From contig CAJINV010000003.1 in NCBI GenBank assembly GCA_905178155.1, positions 393,091 to 457,090 on the forward strand: a DNA stretch of 64,000 nt. Direction: 5' to 3'. The notes beneath the pieces are model-generated. The model had not been told where the DNA came from. It saw nothing but the letters and a program-made list of their open reading frames with translations, and made no database searches. A program made the translations under genes and the position numbers. Shown piece by piece: positions 49,018 through 62,114 of the stretch. Origin of the DNA: Amoebophrya sp. A120. Taxonomy: Eukaryota; Sar; Dinophyceae; Syndiniales; Amoebophryaceae. Position 1 is the first letter of the stretch; each line of letters begins with the position of its first letter.

Positions 49018-52000
49018 GATTTGGTCGCGCCGGGGCCGGGGCAGATTTGGCGGCAACTTCTTCGGAAAAAAAATCGACCCCACGCCGCCCTGTTTGGAGG
49101 GTCCAAAAGGTCTCCAGATTGGGCCCGATTTTTCTCGCGATTTGGCCGCGCCGGGGCCGGGGCAGATTTGGCGGCAACTTCTTCGGAAAAAAAATCGACC
49201 CCACACCGCCCTGTTTGGAGGGTCCAAAAGGTCTCCAGATTGGGCCTGCTTTTTCTTCCGATAGATTTGGTCGCGCCGGGGCCGGGGCAGATTTGGCGGC
49301 AACTTCTTCGGAAAAAGAATCGACCCCACACCGCCCTGTTTGGAGGGTCCAAAAGGTCTCCAGATTGGGCCCGCTTTTTCTTCCGATAGATTTGGTCGCG
49401 CCGGGGCCGGGGCAGATTTGGCGGCAACTTCTTCGGAAAAAGAACCGACCCCACACCGCCCTGTTTGGAGGGTCCAAAAGGTCTCCAGATTGGGCCTGCT
49501 TTTTCTTCCGATAGATTTGGTCGCGCCGGGGCCGGGGCAGATTTGGCGGCAACTTCTTCGGAAAAAGAATCGACCCCACACCGCCCTGTTTGGAGGGTCC
49601 AAAAGGTCTCCAGATTGGGCCTGCTTTTTCTTCCGATAGATTTGGTCGCGCCGGGGCCGGGGCAGATTTGGCGGCAACTTCTTCGGAAAAAGAATCGACC
49701 CCACACCGCCCTGTTTGGAGGGTCCAAAAGGTCTCCAGATTGGGCCTGCTTTTTCTTCCGATAGATTTGGTCGCGCCGGGGCCGGGGCAGATTTGGCGGC
49801 AACTTCTTCGGAAAAAGAATCGACCCCACACCGCCCTGTTTGGAGGGTCCAAAAGGTCTCCAGATTGGGCCTGCTTTTTCTTCCGATAGATTTGGTCGCG
49901 CCGGGGCCGGGGCAGATTTGGCGGCAACTTCTTCGGAAAAAGAATCGACCCCACACCGCCCTGTTTGGAGGGTCCAAAAGGTCTCCAGATTGGGCCTGCT
50001 TTTTCTTCCGATAGATTTGGTCGCGCCGGGGCCGGGGCAGATTTGGCGGCAACTTCTTCGGAAAAAGAATCGACCCCACACCGCCCTGTTTGGAGGGTCC
50101 AAAAGGTCTCCAGATTGGGCCTGCTTTTTCTTCCGATAGATTTGGTCGCGCCGGGGCCGGGGCAGATTTGGCGGCAACTTCTTCGGAAAAAGAATCGACC
50201 CCACACCGCCCTGTTTGGAGGGTCCAAAAGGTCTCCAGATTGGGCCTGCTTTTTCTTCCGATAGATTTGGTCGCGCCGGGGCCGGGGCAGATTTGGCGGC
50301 AACTTCTTCGGAAAAAGAATCGACCCCACACCGCCCTGTTTGGAGGGTCCAAAAGGTCTCCAGATTGGGCCTGCTTTTTCTTCCGATAGATTTGGTCGCG
50401 CCGGGGCCGGGGCAGATTTGGCGGCAACTTCTTCGGAAAAAGAATCGACCCCACACCGCCCTGTTTGGAGGGTCCAAAAGGTCTCCAGATTGGGCCTGCT
50501 TTTTCTTCCGATAGATTTGGTCGCGCCGGGGCCGGGGCAGATTTGGCGGCAACTTCTTCGGAAAAAGAACCGACCCCACACCGCCCTGTTTGGAGGGTCC
50601 AAAAGGTCTCCAGATTGGGCCTGCTTTTTCTTCCGATAGATTTGGTCGCGCCGGGGCCGGGGCAGATTTGGCGGCAACTTCTTCGGAAAAAAAATCGACC
50701 CCACACCGCCCTGTTTGGAGGGTCCAAAAGGTCTCCAGATTGGGCCTGCTTTTTCTTCCGATAGATTTGGTCGCGCCGGGGCCGGGGCAGATTTGGCGGC
50801 AACTTCTTCGGAAAAAAAATCGACCCCACACCGCCCTGTTTGGAGGGTCCAAAAGGTCTCCAGATTGGGCCTGCTTTTTCTTCCGATAGATTTGGTCGCG
50901 CCGGGGCCGGGGCAGATTTGGCGGCAACTTCTTCGGAAAAAAAATCGACCCCACGCCGCCCTGTTTGGAGGGTCCAAAAGGTCTCCAGATTGGGCCCGAT
51001 TTTTCTTCCGATAGATTTGGTCGCGCCGGGGGGCCGGGGCAGATTTGGCGGGAACTTCTTCGGAAAAAAAAATCGACCCCACGCCGCCCTTTGTGGAGGG
51101 TCCAAAAAGCCTCCAGATTGGCCCCGCTTTTTCTTCCGATAGATTTGGTCGCGCCGGGGCCGGGGCGGATTTGGCGGCAACTTCTTCGGAAAAAAAATCG
51201 ACACCACACCGCCCTGTTTGGAGGGTCCAAAAGGTCTCCAGATTGGGCCAGATTTTTCCTCCGATTTGGTCGCGCCGGGGCCGGGGCAGATTTGGCGGCA
51301 ACTTCTTCGGAAAAAAAATCGACTCCACACCGCCCTGTTTGGAGGGCCCAAAAGGTCTCCAGATTGGGCCCGCTTTTTCTTTCGATTTGGTCGCGCCGGG
51401 GCCGGGGCAGATTTGGCGGCAACTTCTTCGGAAAAAAAATCGACCCCGCGCCGCCCTGTTTGAAGGGTCCAAAAGGCCTCCAGATTGGGCCCGATTTTTC
51501 TTCCGATTTGGTCGCGCCGGGGCCGGGGCAGATTTGGCGGCAATTTCTTCGGAAAAAAAATCGACCCCACGCCGCCCTGTTTGAAGGTTCCAAAAGGTCT
51601 CCAGATTGGGCCTGATTTTTCTTCCGATTTGATCGCGCCGGGGACGGGGCAGATTTGGCGGCAACTTCTTCGGAAAAAAAATCGACCCCACGCCGCCCTG
51701 TTTGAAGGGCCCAAAAGGTCCCCAGATTGGGCCCGATTTTTCTTCCGATTTGGTCGCGCCGGGGCCGGGGCAGATGGATGCGGCGGCAACTTCTTCGGAA
51801 AAAAAATCGACCCCACGCCGCCCTGTTTGAAGGGTCCAAAAGGTCTCCCGATTGGGCCCGATTTTTCTTCCGATTTGGTCGCGCCGGGGCCGGGGCAGAT
51901 GTGGCGGCAACTTCTTCGGAAAAAAAATCGACCCCACGCCGCCCTGTTTGAAGGGTCCAAAAGGTCTCCAGATTGGGCCCGATTTTTCTTCCGATTTGGT

Positions 52001-52074
52001 CGCGCCGGGGCACAGCGTGCTGCCTGGGGGCCCTTTGCTTCCGATTTGGTCGCACCGGGGCCGGGGCAGATTTG
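49018..52074. repeat. 125-bp satellite array, about 25 units
   Basis: Each unit starts GATTTGGTCGCGCCGGGG, passes through GGCAACTTCTTCGGAAAAA and GGTCCAAAAGGTCTCCAG, and ends TTTTTCTTCCGATA. From about 49264 to 51015 the period is exactly 125 bp (about 14 units), with almost no differences. Outer units are about 120-128 bp, most lack the terminal GATA, and carry substitutions (CACGCC for CACACC; TGAAGGG for TGGAGGG). All three minus-strand frames are open across the array (1040, 1049 and 1025 codons) because a 125-bp unit rotates frame. The plus strand gives repeated 99-codon ORFs. I regard these as satellite artefacts, not genes. Confidence 0.97.
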
Positions 52075-52075
52075 T

Positions 52076-53160
52076 GGTTTTTCTTCGCAACTAATTTTGA
52101 GTCGTTGAGCCGGTGAAAATGCTATATTATTTTTCTTTTTTCTCTTTGGTCACCGCAACATTGTGATTTTCCTCTTTCGTCTCTTCCACAGGTGAGTGTC
52201 ATCGATATCGACCGAGCTGGAACACACACACGAAGCCCGCGATGAGAGAAATGCCAATTGCAATTTTCTGCAAGGCGCCTTCCTGACGTTTGTGTATCTT
52301 TCATTCGTTTTACTTACAGGAGCAGGAAGTAATTGAGTATTTTTCTTCCTCAACGAATTTGCGAGCTCTTGCTGTGAGCGATTTCGGGAAAAGTGAACCA
52401 ATGCAGCGTTAGGTTTATTTATTTATTTTTTGGGCGGAGTCTGGAATGCCTATGCTTTTGCTTGCGAACAGTATGCGCTACTACTAGCCAGGGCCAGAAG
52501 AGAGTCAGAATGGAGGTCGAGGAGTTTTTTCCAGGCTTGCAGTGTGTCCGTGAACATGTGGCGGCAACCGCGGGGCGACTCCGGCCATCTCCTTTGGAAC
52601 AGCGCTGGAAGTTTTGGCCCCGCTAGCTGTTCTTGTTGTGAGGGCGGGCGATCGCGCCCGCCCTCGGTAAGGCGACGCCCTTCGGCGGAGGCCGCGGCCC
52701 ATATGCCGCGCGCCCGGCAGGCCGGGGGCGTTAATGTGGGCCGCCCCGACGGGCGCCCGCCCGTCAGTCTTCTCATCGGGGGCGGTCGTGTATTTCTCCG
52801 ACGGCCCGGGTAGAGCTGGGTGGGGCGCCTTTGGTCTCTCTCCCGCCCTGGCGCTGGCCGATGGGAATAGTACACGCTCGCACCCAAGCGCAAGCGCCTA
52901 GCCCAGGCGCCAGCAGCAGCAAATGCTCATGCGCGCGCCTGCTTTCGCAGCGTTGTGCGTGGCCAAATGGGCCGCCCCCGATCCGAACATTCAGGCTGTA
53001 GCCCGGATTGTGGCGAAAATCCCGTTCAACATCACGGAGAGCTGTAGAGCATTTCGCTTTATTTTCAGCATTCTCCGAACAGCCGGAGCTCTCCCTTTTG
53101 TCGAGAATGATTCTGTTCCTCCGGCAGTAGCTTTAAAGATGCGCATTTGATGTTGGAAGC
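52076..53160 (+). repeat. 1-kb dispersed repeat, copy C
   Basis: Block b (TTCTTCGCAACTAATTTTGAG, 52080-52145) directly abuts the satellite's right end; block e (GC-rich, 52680-53150) matches 41239-41715, including GTGGGCCGCCCCGA, ATGCTCATGCGCGCGCCTGC and CAACATCACGGAGAGCTGTA. Blocks a, c and d are missing or replaced. A hairpin of 11-bp arms (GAGGGCGGGCG) lies at 52640-52665. Confidence 0.78.
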
Positions 53161-54097
53161 GTTCCGTGTCATGTTTTCGATATTCAGTTGTAAAAGAGCC
53201 GCGCGAAGAATATTAGAACTTGAATATTGACGGGTGGGTAGAGTCAGTGCGTCTGCTCGTGATCTGATTACGATCACTGATATTACTAGTTCATGTAGCT
53301 GTTGTGCGTTACAAAAAACTTCTCCCGTTTTAAGCTCCAGATAAAGGGAGGAGGAGTTCAATATCGCTTTGCATTTTCTGTAGCAGGAAGGCTCGCGCTC
53401 TCCTCGCTCAAGGTCAAGCACGCTACAGAATTCGATGTGTCGGCCCTGGCACCGCCATTTTTAATGTCAATGTTTGTCGCTGATCATGCAGTAGGTGTAG
53501 GAACTACGCCGCAGTGCAATGTGATCTTTGCAGATTCACAACTGTGGCTGTTCCCTAATTTATAATTTCGGACAGATCATGAGAGTGTATATTGGTTCCA
53601 ATAATGATAATTGCAATGGATCATCCGCGTATAGTGAGTTGTGTTTGCGAAGGGCAGATCTGGTTTTCGATCTACCACCTCCACCTCGTTAGTTTTTGTT
53701 CATTTTTTTTTGTTTGGTGTTATTTTTCTTTGTGTTGCCGACTGCGACTTGAGGTAGGTTGTGGAAGGAGGTGGCTTGTTGGCGTTTCAAAAAAGAACCA
53801 CCAAGCCCAGGAAAAGAGTCCGACATTTAAGTACATACGAGACGGTGATTGCAGCTGACTCGCTTTTTGTATCGCGCCAAGGTATTCGTGCATAATATGT
53901 AGTGAGGTCAACACGAATACGTTCTATCCTAGTAGTCTGTATTGAATAATTTAAATTTATCTCCCATGTCCCAACCTGTGAACACTTTGCTTTTTACTTT
54001 GTTGAGCATCGTCTTCTAAATTTGACTCTAACTTTGTTACGCTCGTCCTAAAAATATCACTTTGTGCTCTCGCTCTAGGAGGAGCAGCGCACCCACA
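53161..54097. other. Region without a firm gene
   Basis: The ORF at 53302-53565 has one protein-like stretch (ATEFDVSALAPPF) after possible acceptors, but no partner exon was found. The rest is T-rich. It contains the 5' UTR of the next gene. Confidence 0.35.
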
Positions 54098-55576
54098 ATG
54101 GCTGAAGCGAGCGAGGAACTGTGTCCCGATACGCTTCGACAAACCGAGACCAGTGCGTCCGACGCAATACCTGCGTCCTCGTCCTCCTCGTATGCCTACG
54201 ACCACGCGGAGGCATGGAACACGTTAAACATGCTACGGAGCAGTCCGTGTTCAAAACAAGAAGCTTTTGCAGTATTGCTACAGGTACTGCGGAGCCTACG
54301 GATTCAGGAGAGACCCTGCAGCCCTGCCCTCTTCCTCGCTCTTACTCAGGAGCTAGAGCAGTACTATTGGCCGCATACTGAAAATTACGGGAGTGGAGTA
54401 GTTTCGCCCCCTGCTCCTTCCTCATTTTGTTTTTCCGTGACGCTGATGTGATGTCTACTCCGACAGATGAATAAACCGCAGCAGCGCAGCTTCCTGCGCG
54501 TAGAAAATCAATGCGCCGCGGGCTGTTGCGCTGATGCAGTTGTTCTTTTTGTAATTGCGACTTCCGCAACTTGCTAGTACACAAAAGGCACGAAAGGACG
54601 AAGACGATAAACCAGGTCTGATTTTTTTCTTTGCATACAGTATTTTCAGGCTGCGTTTGGGTTTGCAACGAACGGGGTCGCCTGGCGCATGAACACTGTT
54701 CCAGCAATGTCTTATTGGCGGACACTGTTTCTGCCGCGTGGGCAGGTAGTTGCGTCGCCTGTTGTATTCATCCCCTGTGTTTTATCATTCCAGCAGGGCG
54801 CCATTAAACGCAAAGAAACTTCGGGTCTGAAGATAGGGCTGCATTGGGTCAGGTTGGTAGGACAAAAATGAAGGAGCAGGGGACGAGTAGTTGTGCACCA
54901 TCATACACCTAAGCCGTTCCGGCAGCTAGTGTTAGATGTGGTCTACCCAGCACTGCTGAACTTGTACAGGAGCTTTTGCACCGTGACCAGGCCGGAGACC
55001 GAGCAGTGCGAGGTGCTCTGCGACGTGGCTTTGATTCGGTTGGTATGCAGCTGTGGCTATCCACAATTTGCGAAGAAGATATCGGGACAACTTCGGGCTG
55101 ACATGTACACCGTGGGGAAAGCGAGATTTCCTTACCGTGCACATCTGTATCAAGAGTTGCACCTCTGGGCCACGGTTCACCAAAAGACGTACTTCGAGAC
55201 GTTGTCCTTTGAAGACACACCTGCTGAAGAAATACGGGCCGCGAAGAAAACGCACAAGGAAATCGAGCAAAGCGTCGGGAAGTGGGCTACGGAGGACGGG
55301 ATGGAAAACATGGTCAACATTTCAACAGGAAGGAGCAGCAGCACGGTTACAACCCAGGGGCACGTGGTCAACAGGGCGCAGGTAGTTAAGGTAGGTAAAT
55401 CTATATACATCATCAAACCTATTAAGTCCAATCCAATAACCGCACGGCATGCACATGTAGCAAGACTAAAGAGGAAACGAAGCGCAATAATTTACAATTG
55501 TGCACATATCTTGATCTACTTCATGGAAACAAGAATTACATCAGACCCGCCGACCTAGGATGAGCAGGCGGCTTGA
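54098..55576 (+). CDS. Unknown 329-aa protein
   Basis: Exons in my model: 54098-54397, 54650-54856, 54926-55390 and 55559-55576, totalling 990 nt with all three introns GT-AG and phase 0. The N-terminus is Ser-rich (ASSSSSYAYD), then helical (EAFAVLLQVLRSLRIQE). Exon 3 is helical with several Cys (LVLDVVYPALLNLYRSFC, LIRLVCSCGYPQFAKK). A shorter version of exon 2 is possible, because GTAGTTGCG...TTCCAG (51 bp, about 54742-54792) could be a small intron. No signal peptide and no family recognised. Just beyond the stop an alternative frame would give an acidic tail (EEDEEQEEDE), so the 3' end is not certain. Confidence 0.6.
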
Positions 55577-56587
55577 AGTGATTTGGGAGGAGGACGAGGA
55601 GCAGGAGGAGGACGAATAAAACCAAAAGCAGTGGATGAGTTTAAATCATTTAACTAGATGGAAAGTGCGCGGCGCCTTCTGTCTAGATCGATGAAGTTGT
55701 ATGCGTTTTTCGGTGGTAAGGATCACTCTGCGTCAACTTCGTTATTCGGGGAAAGAGCGACGATCACGAGGGGTACAAGAGCAGAGGACTTTCTGCAAAG
55801 TTGGAAGTATTGTGTGAATTCGAAATCAATTTATCAAAATCAAATACGTAGAAAACGAAAACAAGAAGTGCGCCACACCGCTATGTCGTCACGAAAAGTG
55901 CGCGATGAGATTACAAACGATAAATACATAGTGGCCGCAGTGCTTCTTTCAGAATGTGACTCGCAAAAGGTATGATGTCACACTGATGAGGAAACTTCAA
56001 CTTGTTTTTTATAGTCAGTCACTGTCACCGATGATCCTGCTGTAGTTTATAGATTATACGCTAGATTAGATTCACATTCATTTTTAGAGAAGGACAGCGA
56101 ATCCCTCACCAAACGATAAAGAAGGATTCCAAGAACGAATGATATACAAATACGACAGCAAAAATTCTAGAAAAGAAATAAATGGCGGCACAACCAAGAA
56201 GCGACGTTTTTCTGCGAAAATTGAAAGCCTAAGATGCTCATGCTTATTACTTATGATTTTCTGCTGCTGTCGAAGGCTGACGACGTACTTGCAAGAAGTC
56301 ATTGAATTGCAAGGTAGTTTGGCGAATATCGCCCCTGTTCAATGCCGATGTCCTCGCTTTCAATTTCGTTTTCCTCATCACTGCAGGCGGAGTGAATAAG
56401 CAATATGGTCGTGTGCAGAGCGGGGTGGTTCTGGAAGAATAAGTCAACAAGGACCGGTAGATTATGATATTATTGCTTGCCCTTGCACTTACACGAAAAT
56501 CGAAGCTAGGTTTCTCAACTGCTTCTTATGGATAGGCGAATGATCGAGCTTCGTTTCACTTTTATCGTATTAAGAGCCGAAGATTGA
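55577..56587. other. Intergenic, no gene seen
   Basis: Small ORFs (55658-55975, 56139-56399) show no domain. AT-rich, with no repeats noticed. Confidence 0.45.
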
Positions 56588-57097
56588 ATGACGGCCACTT
56601 CTGGAGGAGATCATGCGCCGTTGACGAAAGTAGAGGCCCCCCCGCCGACCGTGCGTGTCGGTGTGGGATGCGTGTTGGTAAATCGCGCGGGACACATTTT
56701 GGTCGGCAAGCGGAAAAAGTCTCACGGTGCGGGGCAATACGCCCTACCCGGTGGACACCTAGAGATGGGTGAGGAGTGGGCCGATTGCGCCGCACGGGAA
56801 GTTAGAGAAGAAACTGGGCTAGTGTTGGAACCCGAAAATTTTCGCTTTCTTTACGTCTCGAACGACGTGTACACGGAGGAAAAGCACTACGTCACGATCT
56901 TCATGCTGCACACGCCGAAGATTGGCGAGGACCGGACACCCCAGAACCTGGAGCCGGAAAAGTGCGAAGGATGGAGCTGGCAAGATTGGCAACAGCTTCA
57001 TGAACGCTTTGTAGATGAAGAAAAATTCTTGTCTTTGCGGCAACTGCTGCGCTTTATGGAGAAAGAAAAAGGCGCGCTTGACAACCACGGGGCATGA
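56588..57097 (+). CDS. Nudix hydrolase (NUDT15/MutT-like)
   Basis: A single-exon gene of 169 aa. Nudix enzymes hydrolyse nucleoside diphosphates linked to another group, often cleaning oxidised dNTPs. The full Nudix box is present at residues about 57-79: G-G-H-L-E-M-G-E, then A-A-R-E-V-R-E-E-T-G-L, fitting GX5EX7REUXEEXGU with all metal-binding Glu. The preceding VRVGVGCVLVN and QYALPGGHLE resemble NUDT15 and plant NUDX1, and the length (about 165 aa in those) agrees. The ATG at 56588 is the first in frame and gives a short unstructured lead. No targeting signal is seen, so it is likely cytosolic. Exact substrate unknown. It has no introns, unlike its neighbours. Confidence 0.93.
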   Translation: MTATSGGDHAPLTKVEAPPPTVRVGVGCVLVNRAGHILVGKRKKSHGAGQYALPGGHLEMGEEWADCAAREVREETGLVLEPENFRFLYVSNDVYTEEKHYVTIFMLHTPKIGEDRTPQNLEPEKCEGWSWQDWQQLHERFVDEEKFLSLRQLLRFMEKEKGALDNHGA

Positions 57098-57871
57098 TGT
57101 GACGGGTAGGCAACGTCAATGAAGAGCAAAAATATCTATATCATAATGTAATGTTGTTTTAGGCTACAGTTCTTCTTCTTGTACCACCTGGTCCCGACGA
57201 AAATGAAAGGCTTGTGCTGGATTCAATTATACTCCAAAAATGACATCAGCCACAACAAGTGACAGTGAGCTTCCAGCACTCAATCGCTCAGTTACTGTTT
57301 CGGGTGGCACTATTCCCGTTGATATCGCGATTGATTAGGACATAGCATGGGGATAATAAAGTAGGTGCATTTACGGCGTCTCCACACCGGCACGAGGGGG
57401 CACGAACAAAGACGAAACCGTGCTCCGCCTCCATTATTGACAGTCACTATTAACCGCTATTAGAGAGGACGGATTCGGGATTCCGCACAGCTATTGTTCT
57501 TTTCAGCATCGCCAGCATGAGCATTGAGATACAAAATGAAAATAGGCTCTTGGAGAGAAACATAGTGCAAAAATAATACTCATTCTTTTGAGAGAAGCTG
57601 CCAAATTTGAACCTGAGTGCTTGACTTACTTTCTTCTTACGTGTGGACCCCAGCAGGAGAGCGAGCAGAAAGGACCTGAGGAGCATGGAAGAAAAAGAAT
57701 TACATAGGTGGAAGAGAGTGCTGGGTGGTGCTGGAGGACGAACGCTTGTATGTGATTGAGATTGTCGCTTCTTGTTCACGTTTGACTTTGCTGTTGTTGA
57801 CACGGTCCTCGACGGAGAAAAAAAGTTTGGAAAAAAATAAAGTGTGGACGTAGAAGAAAGTAAAGCTAAAG
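57098..57871. other. Intergenic, no gene seen
   Basis: Separates the Nudix gene from the CDPK gene. A TACTAGTACAAG-type promoter word was not found, and no RNA gene is evident. Confidence 0.4.
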
Positions 57872-60980
<3,109 letters not shown>

Positions 60981-62114
60981 AAGCATCTTCGCGAACTACT
61001 GCGGCTCTTTAACTCCTGTCTTTTTCCCTGGTACTACTCCACCCTGGTACTACTCCACTAGTGAAGATTATGCGCATGATGCCAGGAAATAAAGAAGAAC
61101 GGTAGGAGACGGGAATTATCGGGAGGTAACATCAAGACCGCAGTTGTACGGGGGAATATTTTTTTTCGTATTCCGATGAACATTATACACTTACTACACC
61201 TAATGATCAATGAAATTAGACAAGTTTGACGATTCTTACATTTGCTTTTACAACTGGCTTAAAATTTCAAAATGAACACTTCATGTATAACAAGTCGCCG
61301 TGACTACAGCCGCACGCGGTCGTACTAGCGCTATCTGATGGTCATGGTTGACCCAATCCCAATATTTCAAGTACATAAATTTGTCTTCATCCACTGTTGT
61401 TTCAAATCTAGCTTTTTAGCATATTGAGCATGACGATGGCTTTGACCAAACTTGTAGAATTACACCTTTGTATTGTGCTCTCCGAGCTTCATATAGCTTC
61501 GGGAAAGATGAAGCATTGGTATACGCCTTCGGCCGCTCCCAAAACAACCTTGACGACAAGTAGGCCGGACAATTAAGTTTGCGAGTTCAGTTTCGCCGCA
61601 CCATTTTTTTCTGAAAATGCTTTATGGTATTTGCCCGAGAATATAGACAGGAGAGAAGTGCCGTGGCACCAAAAATGAAAATGCCTTTTATTGCCCGCAG
61701 ATGTGAATGATGGGTACATTTACCTACTGCGACTCCTCCTGCTTCATCGCTGACTGTAACATAGATGACGTTGTCGAAGACAAAATACATTCACAACGTT
61801 TTGAATATCAATCCAGGAGGCTCCAGACCCGCAGCTCGAAGCGCTCGGTGTAAAAAATGTAAATGAGACCGTTGTGAACAGCTTCTTGTTCATCGCCAGT
61901 GCCAGGAAGAGCACACACAATTGTGTAAACAAGTGCCTCTTGTTGGCTAAGAAGAAGTAAACCTAAACCTAAACGTTTTCACTTTATCTTGTAACGAGTT
62001 TACCAGAATTTTCAGGGTGGAATAAAGATGCAGCACCATTATGTGAATAAGAAAAGAAAGTCAGACAGCCCCTCCTTCTGCGGTGAAGATCGTACTCAAC
62101 ATTCTTGTGCGAAA
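60981..62114. other. Intergenic, no gene seen
   Basis: Includes a local duplication of CCCTGGTACTACTCCAC at about 61027-61055 and a short AAACCTAAACCTAAAC run near 61955. ORFs here are short and featureless. Confidence 0.45.

Noticed and set aside
49018-52074. A CRISPR-like array
   Set aside because: Units are 125 bp with no unique spacers, and the context is eukaryotic; it is a satellite.
48838-52090. Three overlapping minus-strand ORFs of over 1000 codons and many 99-codon plus-strand ORFs
   Set aside because: They are translations of the 125-bp satellite; frame openness follows from the repeat unit, and no domain or splice logic supports a gene.
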